A stretch of 64,000 nucleotides of DNA from Butyrivibrio sp. INlla14. Lineage in GTDB: Bacteria; Bacillota; Clostridia; Lachnospirales; Lachnospiraceae. Below, piece after piece: positions 30,802 to 39,752 of the stretch. The translations under genes were made by a program, and so were the position numbers. Each line of letters begins with the position of its first letter. The stretch's first letter is position 1. Under the pieces are notes generated by a model, which saw nothing but the letters and a program-made list of their open reading frames with translations, had not been told where the DNA came from and made no database searches. Where the stretch lies: contig NZ_FMVS01000007.1 in assembly GCF_900102515.1 (NCBI RefSeq), positions 116,959 to 180,958 of the forward strand. The letters are read 5' to 3'.

Positions 30802-30938
30802 TTTTTTACCATCCTTTCATCAGTGCTGTAGTGACTAAACATGCTAATTAGATTGAGCACAATTAAAGTACAATATATTCCTTTAATAGTCAACAAATAA
30901 ATGATAAAAAAATGATAAAAAAAGTGAGTGGGGGTGAG

Positions 30939-31484
30939 TCAAAACGCCCCACTAAACAGTGAATAAATTATCCCCTCAAGCCGTTCACAAGTGATGGCAT
31001 TTCTGTTCTTTACATAATGCTTGGCAATAGTAGTAAGTCCCGAAGCAATGAAATCCAGGGCAAGATCCCGGGGAATCTCACCGGCGTCATCATTGCTGAC
31101 CTCTGAATCAGTGTAATGCTTAAAACCGCAAAAAAGAGTCTCCTGCAGGAGATAGGTTATGTTATTCTTTTCAAGAAGCTCGATGAAATCGCCCTTTTGA
31201 ACAATAAAGGATGAAAATCCTTTACTGAGCTCAGAAAGAGTTGGTGTTCCGCAGCAATTACACTCTTTTTCCGGGTTAAAAGCGTATTCCTTGGACAAAA
31301 TGAAGGCGACAATATTCTCTTTTGACGAGAACAGAGAATAGAAAGTCTGCCTGGAAACACCGGATTTCTTGCATATTTCACTGGCGGTAATTTTGGAGTA
31401 TTCTTTTTCTTTTAATAAATCATAGAAGCCCTCTGCGATGGTGTTCTGTGAACAAAGAGCTGTTTTATTGCATCCCTGGTACAT
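30939..31484 (-). CDS. TetR/AcrR family regulator
   Basis: The 181-residue protein has an N-terminal HTH: YSKITASEICKKSGVSRQTF with YSLFSSKENIV. The C-terminal ligand domain contains a CNCC cluster (ECNCCGTPT), suggesting thiol or metal sensing. It lies 138 bp upstream of the oxidoreductase gene on the same strand. A palindromic site at 31559-31572 is its likely operator. Confidence 0.8.
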   Translation of the reverse strand: MYQGCNKTALCSQNTIAEGFYDLLKEKEYSKITASEICKKSGVSRQTFYSLFSSKENIVAFILSKEYAFNPEKECNCCGTPTLSELSKGFSSFIVQKGDFIELLEKNNITYLLQETLFCGFKHYTDSEVSNDDAGEIPRDLALDFIASGLTTIAKHYVKNRNAITCERLEGIIYSLFSGAF

Positions 31485-31558
31485 AATCTTTTCCTCTGAG
31501 AGTTACATTGTTTGAGTGAGTCATTGGGGGCGTTTCGTGAGTCACGAAAAACTTAACG

Positions 31559-31621
31559 TTGACACTTGTCAATGTTAGTGCTATTATCATGTAAATATCT
31601 TAGACAAGTGTAAATGTTTTG
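31559..31621. promoter_or_regulatory. Palindromic operator for the TetR gene
   Basis: TTGACACTTGTCAA at 31559-31572 contains the arm ACACTTGTC, whose inverted copy GACAAGTGT lies at 31613-31621. Direct repeats of TGAGTCA occur at 31516 and 31538. The positions upstream of a TetR gene and of lon suggest autoregulation. Confidence 0.45.
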
Positions 31622-31664
31622 TAAAGCGTTCAATGATGATCTGCTTTATTTTTTTACCAAAGGA

Positions 31665-31691
31665 TTAGCACTCATCTCATAAGAGTGCTAA
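31665..31691 (+). promoter_or_regulatory. CIRCE element (HrcA operator)
   Basis: TTAGCACTC, nine bases, GAGTGCTAA: an exact match to the CIRCE consensus bound by the HrcA heat-shock repressor. It lies 16 bp before the lon start, overlapping the leader, so lon is under HrcA control here. Confidence 0.95.
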
Positions 31692-31707
31692 CAAAAGGAG
31701 GTTAATT

Positions 31708-33981
31708 ATGATAGTAGTTCCTGTATACAATAAACAGCTTATTTCAGAGGGAAACCTTTATTTTCAGACTGATGAGTTCAAGAACCTTGGCGGAAGAGCG
31801 GTTCAGGGTGAGAAGGTAGTTCTTTTGCAGAATAAGAGCTTTCAGAAGAGAAACGAGATGACGGAGGATAATTTTTATCCTATCGGCGCATCGGGAATTC
31901 TGAGTACCATCAGTCCGGACGGATACATTGTTGTCAAGGTAAATAACCGTGTGAATATCGATGAGATTGCCATTGATCAGAGGCACAACATTGAGCTTAG
32001 CATTTCAAGAAGGCCGGATACGGAGCCTGCCAACCCGGAAAAAGAGATGGAGGTATTGCGAAGACTCAAGGAAGAAGTCAAGGAATTGTCTTCAAGATTC
32101 CAGTATGTGGGCTTTTTCAATATGATGATAGACAACATGAATACTGTAGGTGAGCTGACTGCGGCGGTTTCATATTGGATGAAGAACAGTAATGACGACA
32201 AGTACAGGATTCTAGCGGAAGACAGCGCTGCCACCCGTCTTGAGCTCATGGAAAAAGCTGTTGTTGAGTTCGTGGAAGTGGCCAAGGTCACCACAGATGC
32301 GGCCACAGCGCAGGAGCAGGAATATAAGGACATGTACCGTGAGTCCGCCATCAAGAAACAGATGGAATATCTGCAGAAAGAGCTGGATGAGATGCATCCC
32401 GAGAATCAGACAGATGTTCAGAAGTTCGAGGAAAAGATAAATGAAGCCGGTATGAATGAAGATGCAGAGAAAGAAGCCAGAAAGGTTCTGGACAGGCTTA
32501 AGCAGGAGGGCAAGAACAGCCCTGAAACCGGCATGCTGTATGACTATCTTGATTTTGTGACAGGTCTTTCCTGGAAGAAGCAGGAGGCTGAGTTCATAGA
32601 CCTCTCGGAAGCTGAGAGAATTCTGGATGAGGACCATTACGGTCTTGATAAGGTAAAAAAGCGTATTGTTCAGCAGATAGCTGTTATGAATCTTAAAAAA
32701 AAGCAGTCAGGCTCAATCCTTTTGTTTGTGGGCGCTCCCGGAACAGGCAAGACCAGTATCGGCAAGAGCATTTCAAAGAGCCTTGGAAGAGAGTACGTTC
32801 GTGTAAGCCTTGGAGGAATCAGGGACGAGGCTGATATCAGAGGACACCGCCGCACATATATCGGTGCCATGCCCGGAAGAATCATGGATGCCATAAACAA
32901 GAGCGGAGTAAGCAATCCTGTTATGGTACTTGATGAGATCGACAAGCTTTCCCAGTCCTATAACGGAGATCCCGCAAGCGCGCTTTTGGAGGTACTTGAT
33001 CCGGAGCAGAACAACACTTTTACCGATCATTACATGAATGTGCCCTACGACCTTTCAGACGTAATGTTCATCTGCACCGCCAACAGCGTGGATACAATCC
33101 CTGAGCCGCTTTTAAACAGAATGGAAGTCATCAACTTCACAGGCTACACTCCTGATGAGAAGCTCAAGATCGCGAGAAAGCATCTTTTGCCAAAATCCAT
33201 GGCATCTATGGGCATATCATCAGATAAACTTGAGGTGTCTGATGAAGTGCTTGAGACCATAATTGAGGAATATACGAGAGAAGCCGGCGTCAGAGGACTC
33301 AGGAAAAGAATTGATTCCCTCTGCAGAGGCGCTGCCGTACTCATATCAAAGGGCGGTCAGGACAAGCTCTCCATAACAAAGGATCAGCTAAGAACAGACC
33401 TTGACATGAGACCGGTTCGAAGAGAAAACGTTCCTGATAAGCAGAAAGCAGGCGTTGTGACAGGAATGGCCTGGACAAGCGTCGGCGGAGAAATCCTTTA
33501 CATCGAGACACTGTTTACCAGAGGCAAAGGAAATATCATAATCACCGGTAAGCTGGGAGATGTGATGAAGGAGTCAGCGCAGATTGCTGTGAGCCTTGTG
33601 AAATCTCTTTTCCCGGAAAAAGCCAAAATGTTCGAGGAAAATGACCTTCACATCCATGTTCCGGACGGGGCAGTGCCCAAGGATGGCCCATCTGCCGGAA
33701 TAACCATGACCACAGCAATAGCATCACTTCTTACAGGCAATGATGTTGACCCAAGGATCGCTATGACCGGTGAGGTGTCCCTGCGAGGCCTTGTAATGCC
33801 TATCGGCGGCCTTCCTGAGAAGCTCATGGCAGCCCTTAGAAGCGGTGTTAAGACAGCTTTTATTCCTTATGAGAATGAGCAGGATCTGGTAGACGTTGCG
33901 GATGAGGTAAAAGAGAACCTTCAGATAATCCCCGTTAAAACCGTTGAGGAAGTATTGAAAAGAACCGGTGTCATCGAATAA
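31708..33981 (+). CDS. lon: ATP-dependent protease Lon
   Basis: The 757-residue protein degrades misfolded and regulatory proteins in the cytosol. An N-terminal substrate domain ([19 protein letters not shown]) and coiled coil are followed by the AAA+ module with Walker [10 protein letters not shown] (about residue 342) and Walker [10 protein letters not shown]. The protease domain has Ser in DGPSAGITM (about 661) and Lys in [10 protein letters not shown] (about 704). Length is normal. Start ATG 31708 follows AAAGGAGG. The CIRCE site just upstream is noteworthy, as lon is more often controlled by CtsR or not by HrcA. Confidence 0.95.
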   Translation: MIVVPVYNKQLISEGNLYFQTDEFKNLGGRAVQGEKVVLLQNKSFQKRNEMTEDNFYPIGASGILSTISPDGYIVVKVNNRVNIDEIAIDQRHNIELSISRRPDTEPANPEKEMEVLRRLKEEVKELSSRFQYVGFFNMMIDNMNTVGELTAAVSYWMKNSNDDKYRILAEDSAATRLELMEKAVVEFVEVAKVTTDAATAQEQEYKDMYRESAIKKQMEYLQKELDEMHPENQTDVQKFEEKINEAGMNEDAEKEARKVLDRLKQEGKNSPETGMLYDYLDFVTGLSWKKQEAEFIDLSEAERILDEDHYGLDKVKKRIVQQIAVMNLKKKQSGSILLFVGAPGTGKTSIGKSISKSLGREYVRVSLGGIRDEADIRGHRRTYIGAMPGRIMDAINKSGVSNPVMVLDEIDKLSQSYNGDPASALLEVLDPEQNNTFTDHYMNVPYDLSDVMFICTANSVDTIPEPLLNRMEVINFTGYTPDEKLKIARKHLLPKSMASMGISSDKLEVSDEVLETIIEEYTREAGVRGLRKRIDSLCRGAAVLISKGGQDKLSITKDQLRTDLDMRPVRRENVPDKQKAGVVTGMAWTSVGGEILYIETLFTRGKGNIIITGKLGDVMKESAQIAVSLVKSLFPEKAKMFEENDLHIHVPDGAVPKDGPSAGITMTTAIASLLTGNDVDPRIAMTGEVSLRGLVMPIGGLPEKLMAALRSGVKTAFIPYENEQDLVDVADEVKENLQIIPVKTVEEVLKRTGVIE

Positions 33982-34102
33982 AAAGGTTATTTTGGAGAGA
34001 TAATCTGAGCTTATGGAAAAATATCGCCAAGACCGGCAGATACACTGAGGAGAAGCCTCATAAATAATGATAAATTTGACCTCTTGAAATTGATGATGCA
34101 TA

Positions 34103-34126
34103 TGATACAATCATATTGCGCAAAAT
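34103..34126 (+). promoter_or_regulatory. Shared promoter/operator block, copy 1
   Basis: TGATACAAT (extended -10, TACAAT) followed by CATATTGCGCAAAAT. The 24-bp block is identical to 58972-58995. The palindrome TTGCGCAA falls just after the start site region, a good place for a repressor. An inverted repeat CCTCTTGAAATT/AATTTCAAAGAGG (34080-34143) also encloses it. Confidence 0.55.
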
Positions 34127-34152
34127 ATATAATTTCAAAGAGGTTTTTTGTT

Positions 34153-34554
34153 ATGGATATAGCAGTAAGATACTGTTCTAAGACTAAATTTGGGAATACA
34201 AGGAGAATTGCAGAGGCAATAGGTGATGGGATTGGTGTAAAGCCAGTCAGCATAGCTGATGAACCAAAGCTCAAGGAAAAAGTAGATATTCTTTTTCTTG
34301 GTGGAGCTCCATATGCAAATATCATGGCTCCCGAGCTTAAAGAATATGCGGAAGAGATTGATTCTAAGATGGTTTCAAAGGTAGTCCTTTTTACAACTTC
34401 AAACTGGTCAAGAAGAACAGTTCTGGCGCTTAAGAAGATGCTTAAGGGGAAAGGGATAACCGTCTGTGAAGGCTATTTCTATGCGCATATGCTTAATATA
34501 GATGGAAAGCTTGAAGCAGCAAAAGAATTCGGGAAAAGGATGATTGAGAAATAG
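34153..34554 (+). CDS. Flavodoxin-like protein
   Basis: The 133-residue protein starts at ATG 34153 after AAGAGG; the open frame before it runs over the promoter. YCSKTKFGNTRRIAEAIGDG is the FMN-phosphate loop and LFLGGAPYANIMAP the second loop. The role is probably electron transfer or reduction of quinones. It precedes the flavin-reductase gene. Confidence 0.8.
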   Translation: MDIAVRYCSKTKFGNTRRIAEAIGDGIGVKPVSIADEPKLKEKVDILFLGGAPYANIMAPELKEYAEEIDSKMVSKVVLFTTSNWSRRTVLALKKMLKGKGITVCEGYFYAHMLNIDGKLEAAKEFGKRMIEK

Positions 34555-34672
34555 TAAGCATGTTCTCCAGGGGCGTAGTGACCATGAGCTTGATTCCAAA
34601 GGCTTTGACCAGAGCAGAAAAGCTTCTGACTGGCTCAAGAAGTTATTGTTTTGAATTATGGAGGGTACGAAA

Positions 34673-35206
34673 ATGAAGGAAAAAATCAATGTAACTGATT
34701 ATGCGGGTCTTATTACAAAGGCACTTCCCAAGGGAATCCTTTTAAATACCAATGCTGATAAGTTCAACACAATGGTAATAGGCTGGGGACATCTTGGAAC
34801 ACTATGGAATAAGCCAACCTTTCATGTGTATGTCCGTCAGGGAAGATTTACCAAGGGACAGCTTGATAAGGCTGGCGAATTCACAATCAGCGTTCCACTT
34901 GAAAATCCGGATCCTCAGATAAACAAGATCTGCGGATGGCAGTCAGGCGTTAATATCGACAAAGTGAAAGAGGCAGGAATTGAGCTGGTGGATGCTGATA
35001 CCATCAAGACTCCTGGTGTTAAGCAGTATCCTCTGACTATCGAGTGCAAAGTCCTGTATGCGCAGGATCAGGACCTTTCAAAGATTCCTGAAGATATAAG
35101 AGAAAAGACATATCCTCAGGATGTGGACGGGACATATCCCATGGCTAACAGAGATTTCCACACCATGTATGTTGGTGAGATAGTTGATGCGTATATCATC
35201 AAATAA
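34673..35206 (+). CDS. Flavin reductase-like domain protein
   Basis: The 177-residue protein starts at ATG 34673 after GGAGGG. It has the FMN-binding split-barrel pattern: NTMVIGWGHLGTLWNKPTFH, VRQGRFTKGQLDKAGEFTIS and HTMYVGEIVDAYI. Family members reduce free flavin or bind FMN as small oxidoreductases. It lies with a flavodoxin and a glutaredoxin-like gene in a probable operon. Confidence 0.8.
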   Translation: MKEKINVTDYAGLITKALPKGILLNTNADKFNTMVIGWGHLGTLWNKPTFHVYVRQGRFTKGQLDKAGEFTISVPLENPDPQINKICGWQSGVNIDKVKEAGIELVDADTIKTPGVKQYPLTIECKVLYAQDQDLSKIPEDIREKTYPQDVDGTYPMANRDFHTMYVGEIVDAYIIK

Positions 35207-35235
35207 AGAAGTTGGCAGATAAGCAGGAGGGAAAT

Positions 35236-35676
35236 ATGTTAAAAGTATATGGAAGTGAGATGTGCCCGGACTGCATTGAGTGTAAGTACAATCTGGACAG
35301 AAACAACATAGAATATGACAATATCGATATCACAAAGAGCCTTAAGGGTCTGAAGGAGTTTCTTAAACTGCGCGATAAGGATGAGGTTTTTGACGATGCA
35401 AAGGAAGCCAAGAAAATGGATAAAGAGTTCACTCTGGCAGATCTTCCTACCTTTGCAGATGTGAATGAAGTCCTTGTAGAGTACAAGATCAAGGAATCAC
35501 CGGCTCAGATAAGAGCCCGTCTTGGCAAGATGTTCAATGAGGCAGTCAAGAAGGGAACTGCCAAAGGCGTTGAGAGAGCAACAACTATAAAAGACGGCGA
35601 AGAGCAGCTCAAGTTCTATTGCCGAGCTGCAGTGTATGTCAACAAATTGAATCAGATTAAAAAGGGTGATAAATAA
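35236..35676 (+). CDS. Glutaredoxin-like protein with CPDC motif
   Basis: The 146-residue protein starts at ATG 35236 after GCAGGAGGG. MLKVYGSEMCPDCIECKYNL is a glutaredoxin-fold strand with a CPDC redox centre plus a third nearby Cys. The C-terminal half (DEVFDDAKEAKKMDKEFTLA and later) is not glutaredoxin-like. Its stop overlaps the next gene's start by one base (TAATG). Confidence 0.65.
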   Translation: MLKVYGSEMCPDCIECKYNLDRNNIEYDNIDITKSLKGLKEFLKLRDKDEVFDDAKEAKKMDKEFTLADLPTFADVNEVLVEYKIKESPAQIRARLGKMFNEAVKKGTAKGVERATTIKDGEEQLKFYCRAAVYVNKLNQIKKGDK

Positions 35677-36113
35677 TGTGGGATGAAGATGAGTTTTTCT
35701 TTAATAGACACGATAGCGCATCAGACAGTGTTTCAAGCAGTGCCGCCGGCGCTCTGGGAGGTCTAGCTGCTATTCCGATAGCCTTGGTCCTTTCAGCTGT
35801 TGGTATTCTAATTATGAGGATTGATATCCTCAATGCAGCCAGTGCTGGCTTTATTCCATTATTCCTTACTCGTAACATGGGATTGGATTCAAAAACGTGT
35901 CTGATTATATATGGGGTAACTGTAATTGCTACGCTCATTCTTGAACACTGTTTTACTGTTGCCAAGATTTTGGGAAGTATTATAGGCTGCTTGGTTGTCG
36001 CTTTTCTATGCTATGAACTTAGTGATGTGACACCTATGAACACACGGCTGACAATTACTGGTGTTGGAACAGTTATAACTATTTTGCTTAATATCAGATT
36101 CTGGAAAAGGTAA
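35676..36113 (+). CDS. Small membrane protein, 145 residues
   Basis: An acidic N-terminus (MWDEDEFFFNRHDSASDS) precedes four hydrophobic segments, including GGLAAIPIALVLSAVGILIM. Translation is coupled to the glutaredoxin-like gene. No family recognised. Confidence 0.6.
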   Translation: MWDEDEFFFNRHDSASDSVSSSAAGALGGLAAIPIALVLSAVGILIMRIDILNAASAGFIPLFLTRNMGLDSKTCLIIYGVTVIATLILEHCFTVAKILGSIIGCLVVAFLCYELSDVTPMNTRLTITGVGTVITILLNIRFWKR

Positions 36114-36131
36114 ATAATAAAGAAAGGAAGT

Positions 36132-36160
36132 TTGACACCTGTAACGTTACAGGTTATAAT
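36132..36160 (+). promoter_or_regulatory. higBA promoter with embedded palindromic operator
   Basis: TTGACA at 36132-36137 and TATAAT at 36155-36160 are 17 bp apart, a consensus promoter. The spacer contains the perfect 16-bp palindrome CCTGTAACGTTACAGG (36138-36153). HigA binding there would block polymerase, the textbook autoregulation of type II systems. Confidence 0.85.
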
Positions 36161-36166
36161 AATGAC

Positions 36167-36445
36167 ATGATAAAATCGTTTGCACATAAAGGCTTAAAAG
36201 ACTTCTATGAAACTGGTTCAAAGAAGGGAATTCAGCCAGATCATGCACCGAAATTAGCGAGAATGCTTGACCGATTGGATGCCAGCACCAGTGCTCAAGA
36301 TATGAATTTGCCTGGGTATAGATTGCACCCACTAAAAGGTGATAAGCAGGATATGTGGTCTGTTACTGTCAATGGTAATTGGAGAATGACTTTTTACTTT
36401 GAGGGTCAGGATGCATTTCTTGTAGACTACATGGACTATCACTGA
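36167..36445 (+). CDS. higB: HigB-type toxin (RelE superfamily)
   Basis: The 92-residue protein has the HigB pattern: HKGLKDFYETGSKKGIQPDH, a central LPGYRLHPLKGDKQDMWSVT, and NGNWRMTFYFEGQDAFLVDY. It is a ribosome-dependent mRNA interferase. The toxin comes first and the antitoxin 17 bp later, the reversed order typical of higBA. Confidence 0.9.
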   Translation: MIKSFAHKGLKDFYETGSKKGIQPDHAPKLARMLDRLDASTSAQDMNLPGYRLHPLKGDKQDMWSVTVNGNWRMTFYFEGQDAFLVDYMDYH

Positions 36446-36462
36446 GGAAGGAGGAAAAATAC

Positions 36463-36759
36463 ATGACTAGAAGACCTACACATCCAGGAAATGTATTCTT
36501 GGAAGATGTTATGAAACCTTTGAATCTCACAGTTACCGATGCAGCGAGAATGCTAGGAGTAAGTAGAAAAGCATTGTCAGAGTTTGTTAATGAGAAAGCT
36601 TCTCTTAGCCCGGAAATGGCTATAAGGATAAGCAAGGCAACTAATACATCTCCAGAAAGCTGGATGAATATGCAGCAGAAACTGACGCTTTGGACAGCAC
36701 AACAAAATGAACCATCAAATGTAATACCTTTTCCTTTGGACGCAGTAAAAGAGGGATGA
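36463..36759 (+). CDS. higA: HigA-type antitoxin
   Basis: The 98-residue XRE protein has RRPTHPGNVFLEDVMKPLNL, the HTH VTDAARMLGVSRKALSEFVN and SPEMAIRISKATNTSPESWM, all typical of HigA. It neutralises HigB and binds the palindrome in the shared promoter. AAGGAGGA precedes the ATG. Confidence 0.9.
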   Translation: MTRRPTHPGNVFLEDVMKPLNLTVTDAARMLGVSRKALSEFVNEKASLSPEMAIRISKATNTSPESWMNMQQKLTLWTAQQNEPSNVIPFPLDAVKEG

Positions 36760-36887
36760 TTGTAATAGCTCTGGAATCAAGATTTGATTAGTTGATGTCC
36801 GGGGCTATTTTATTTTTGTCTGAAAAAAGGTATGATAATCCATAAGTTGTCGGAAAAGATGATAGGGAAAAGGGAAAGTAGGATAAG

Positions 36888-37442
36888 ATGAAGCATTGCG
36901 GGACACAGACTATCGAAACAGAAAGACTTATACTGAGGCAATTCAAGAGTGAAGATGCCGATGCCATGTTTAAGAACTGGGCAAATGATGAAGAAGTAAC
37001 TAAGTATCTGACTTGGCCACCTCATGGAACGGTGGATGTTACAACAGAGATTTTAAAACAGTGGGTGGATTCATATAAGGATGAAAAGTACTATCAGTGG
37101 GCTATTGTTCTAAAAGAAATAGATGAACCAATAGGAAGTATCTCTGCAGTTGGTATGAAAGAGAGTATAAACATGATTCATATCGGATACTGTATCGGAA
37201 GGTGCTGGTGGAATCAGGGTATTACATCTGAAGCATTAAAAGCAGTCATAGATTTCTTTTTTGACAAGGTGGAAGCAAATCGCATCGAATCAAGGCATGA
37301 TGTTAATAATCCACACTCCGGTATGGTCATGAAAAAATGTGGAATGAAGTACGAAGGGACACTCCGTAGCTCAGATATTAACAACCAGGGACTTAATGAT
37401 TCCAGTTGGTATGCAATTCTAAGATCAGACAGGCTTTTATAA
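36888..37442 (+). CDS. GNAT family N-acetyltransferase (RimJ type)
   Basis: The 184-residue protein begins with TIETERLILRQFKSEDADAM, a RimJ/RimL signature. The acetyl-CoA segment is IGRCWWNQGITSEALKAVID and MKKCGMKYEGTLR closes the fold. The substrate, protein N-terminus or small amine, is unknown. Confidence 0.85.
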   Translation: MKHCGTQTIETERLILRQFKSEDADAMFKNWANDEEVTKYLTWPPHGTVDVTTEILKQWVDSYKDEKYYQWAIVLKEIDEPIGSISAVGMKESINMIHIGYCIGRCWWNQGITSEALKAVIDFFFDKVEANRIESRHDVNNPHSGMVMKKCGMKYEGTLRSSDINNQGLNDSSWYAILRSDRLL

Positions 37443-37445
37443 GAA

Positions 37446-37580
37446 GACTGGAATGAAAAAGGCTGTTGAAGTAATGAAATACAACCACATAGAATGGACG
37501 GAATTTGAGGAATACAAAGATGAAAGAGGAGCTGACAAAACTTCTCGGAAACAGAGATGTGGAGATCGTTATAGAAAAAT
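37446..37580 (+). pseudogene. Short coding remnants between GNAT and TetR genes
   Basis: KKTGMKKAVEVMKYNHIEWT and, in another frame, MKEELTKLLGNRDVEIVIEK look like the ends of lost genes. Neither has a start or a sensible length. Confidence 0.3.
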
Positions 37581-38159
37581 ATGAATAAGAATGAGAGCAA
37601 ATATTTTAAATCAGCAGAGAAGATGCATAATGCGTTGATAACACTCCTTGATAGTAAGGGCTTTGAGTATATTACCATTAAGGAAATATGTGAGACTGCA
37701 GGAGTAAACAGATCAACATTCTATCTTCACTATGATAATGTAAATGATCTTCTGCAGGAAACTGTGGAAGCCGTATATAAAGATTTCTTTGGCTGCTTCG
37801 GTGCCGAGGGTGCTGAAAGCTTTGATATAGATGATAAAGACGATGAGAAACTGTTTCTTGTTACCCCGGGATATCTGATGCCATATCTGAATTTTGTAGA
37901 AGAGAACAGGAAACTCTTTTACCTGATGTATGAAAAGAATGAGATGATGGGCGCCGAAAAAATCTATGAGACATGGTTTAAGAACATATTTGGGCCCATA
38001 CTTACAAGGTTCGGAGTTCCTGAAAATGAGCAGCCGTTTATAATGGTCTTTTATCTTAAGGGTATTATCGGAGTTGTCACTGAGTGGGTACGAGGGGGAT
38101 GCGCCGAGTCCAAAGACGAGATCATAAGCGTTATACAGAAGTGTATCATCAAGCCATAG
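37581..38159 (+). CDS. TetR/AcrR family regulator
   Basis: The 192-residue protein has the HTH GFEYITIKEICETAGVNRST with FYLHYDNVNDLL. The ligand-binding half ends FYLKGIIGVVTEWVRGGCAE. It lies 190 bp upstream of an SDR/acyltransferase operon with two matching palindromes in between, so it likely represses that operon. Confidence 0.85.
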   Translation: MNKNESKYFKSAEKMHNALITLLDSKGFEYITIKEICETAGVNRSTFYLHYDNVNDLLQETVEAVYKDFFGCFGAEGAESFDIDDKDDEKLFLVTPGYLMPYLNFVEENRKLFYLMYEKNEMMGAEKIYETWFKNIFGPILTRFGVPENEQPFIMVFYLKGIIGVVTEWVRGGCAESKDEIISVIQKCIIKP

Positions 38160-38193
38160 AGCAGTAAAAACAGTATATCGGACTTACAAATCA

Positions 38194-38256
38194 ACACTTT
38201 TTACAAAACGTGTCGGGACCTGTGTTCCTTAAATCAACACATTTTGCAAAAAGTGT
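38194..38256 (+). promoter_or_regulatory. Two copies of a palindromic operator
   Basis: ACACTTTTTACAAAACGTGT (38194-38213) and ACACATTTTGCAAAAAGTGT (38237-38256) are near-identical imperfect palindromes whose starts are 43 bp apart, four helical turns. Both are preceded by AATCA. Cooperative binding by the TetR protein is inferred. Confidence 0.7.
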
Positions 38257-38347
38257 TGTTCTTTTTGCAGGCTCATTTTTCTATAATGACTTCAAGCTCA
38301 AAACAGAGAGCAAGAAAACAAATTGAAAATAAGAGAGGAAAAGATAA

Positions 38348-39367
38348 ATGAGCCAAACAAATAAGATGTATCTGGTAACAGGAGCAGCAGGATTTCTTGG
38401 AAGCACAGTCTGCAGAAAGCTTGTTGATAGAAACGAAAAAGTAAGGGCATTTGTCCTTGAAGGTGATAAGTCAGCCGCATATCTTCCGGAAGAAGTAGAA
38501 ATCGTATACGGAGATCTTTGTAATAAAGATGACCTGGAGAGATTCTTTGAGACGCCTGAAGATACAGAGGTGATCGTGCTCCACATAGCAAGCATCGTAA
38601 CAGTTAATCCCGACTACAGCCAGAAAGTCATGGACGTAAATGTCGGCGGGACAGAAAATATCATAGAGATGTGCAAAGAGCACAATATTTCAAAGCTCGT
38701 TTATTGCTCATCAACAGGAGCAATACCTGAGGAAGAGAAGGGAAGCATAAGAGAATGTGAGGGTTCGATCCCGCTTGATCCTGAGAGAATCAAAGGCTGC
38801 TATTCATTGTCAAAGGCTATGGCAACAAATGTGGTGCTCAAGGCTGCAAAGGAAGGGCTTAATGCATGTGTGGTTCATCCTTCAGGAATCCTCGGACCTG
38901 AGGATTTTGCAATGGGTGAGACCACAAAGACTCTGGTTGATATCATCAATGGTGAGATGCCCGCCGGAATTGACGGAAGCTTTAATCTGTGTGATGTAAG
39001 GGATCTGGCTGACGGACTCATTGGAGCAGCGGATAAGGGAAAAAGCGAAGAGTGCTACATTCTTGGGAATGAGCCTGTCAGCTTTAAGGATTTTACAAAG
39101 CTTGTTTCAGAGGAGAGCGGATGTAAACAGATGAAGTTTTTTTTACCTATATCAGCAGCAAACTTCATTGCAAAGATACTTGAGAAAAAAGCCAAAAAGA
39201 CAGGAGAAAAGCCTCTCATGACAACCTTCTCCGTTTACAACCTTGCAAGGAACAACCGCTTTGATTCAAGTAAAGCAAGTAAGGAACTTGGTTATACTAC
39301 AAGATCATACAGAGAGACCATACGTGACGAAATCAGATGGCTCAAAGAAACAGGAAAAATAGCGTAA
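38348..39367 (+). CDS. NAD-dependent epimerase/dehydratase family protein
   Basis: The 339-residue extended SDR has the Rossmann motif VTGAAGFLGSTVCRKL and the active site Ser in YCSSTGAIP and YSLSK (YxxxK). NPDYSQKVMDVNVGGTENII is typical of dihydroflavonol reductase/3-beta-HSD-like members. It is first of the operon 38348-41987, whose content suggests modification of a lipid or alcohol. Ribosome binding site AGAGAGGAAAAG. Confidence 0.85.
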   Translation: MSQTNKMYLVTGAAGFLGSTVCRKLVDRNEKVRAFVLEGDKSAAYLPEEVEIVYGDLCNKDDLERFFETPEDTEVIVLHIASIVTVNPDYSQKVMDVNVGGTENIIEMCKEHNISKLVYCSSTGAIPEEEKGSIRECEGSIPLDPERIKGCYSLSKAMATNVVLKAAKEGLNACVVHPSGILGPEDFAMGETTKTLVDIINGEMPAGIDGSFNLCDVRDLADGLIGAADKGKSEECYILGNEPVSFKDFTKLVSEESGCKQMKFFLPISAANFIAKILEKKAKKTGEKPLMTTFSVYNLARNNRFDSSKASKELGYTTRSYRETIRDEIRWLKETGKIA

Positions 39368-39395
39368 CTATAGAAGGAAAAGGAGATAAAAAGAG

Positions 39396-39752
39396 ATGAA
39401 CGATTTAGATAAGGTTTATGCAGAAAGCGTAGCAAAGGATTACATGCCAAAGGAGACAAACAAGGTCAGACAACTAAAAAAACTTGATGAGAGAGCAAAG
39501 CTCCCTGCATTTGTAATAGCCATGACACTTGGAATAATTGGAACTTTGATTTTTGGTACAGGAATGTGCTTTGGACTTAGCGTCTTTGGAACGGGAGCGA
39601 TTTTTATAGTCATTGGGGTGCTTCTTGGAATAGTAGGCGCTGCAGTCTGCATTATCAACTACCCTTTATACAAGAAGCTTCTTAATAAGGGTAAGGAAAA
39701 GTATGCCTTTGAAATTCTGGAACTTGCTAAAGAGATAACAGGAGAAGCATAA
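39396..39752 (+). CDS. Small membrane protein, 118 residues
   Basis: Two membrane helices (AFVIAMTLGIIGTLIFGTGM and FIVIGVLLGIVGAAVCI) sit between charged ends. It overlaps the next gene start by one base. Probably a membrane partner of the acyltransferase. Confidence 0.6.
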   Translation: MNDLDKVYAESVAKDYMPKETNKVRQLKKLDERAKLPAFVIAMTLGIIGTLIFGTGMCFGLSVFGTGAIFIVIGVLLGIVGAAVCIINYPLYKKLLNKGKEKYAFEILELAKEITGEA

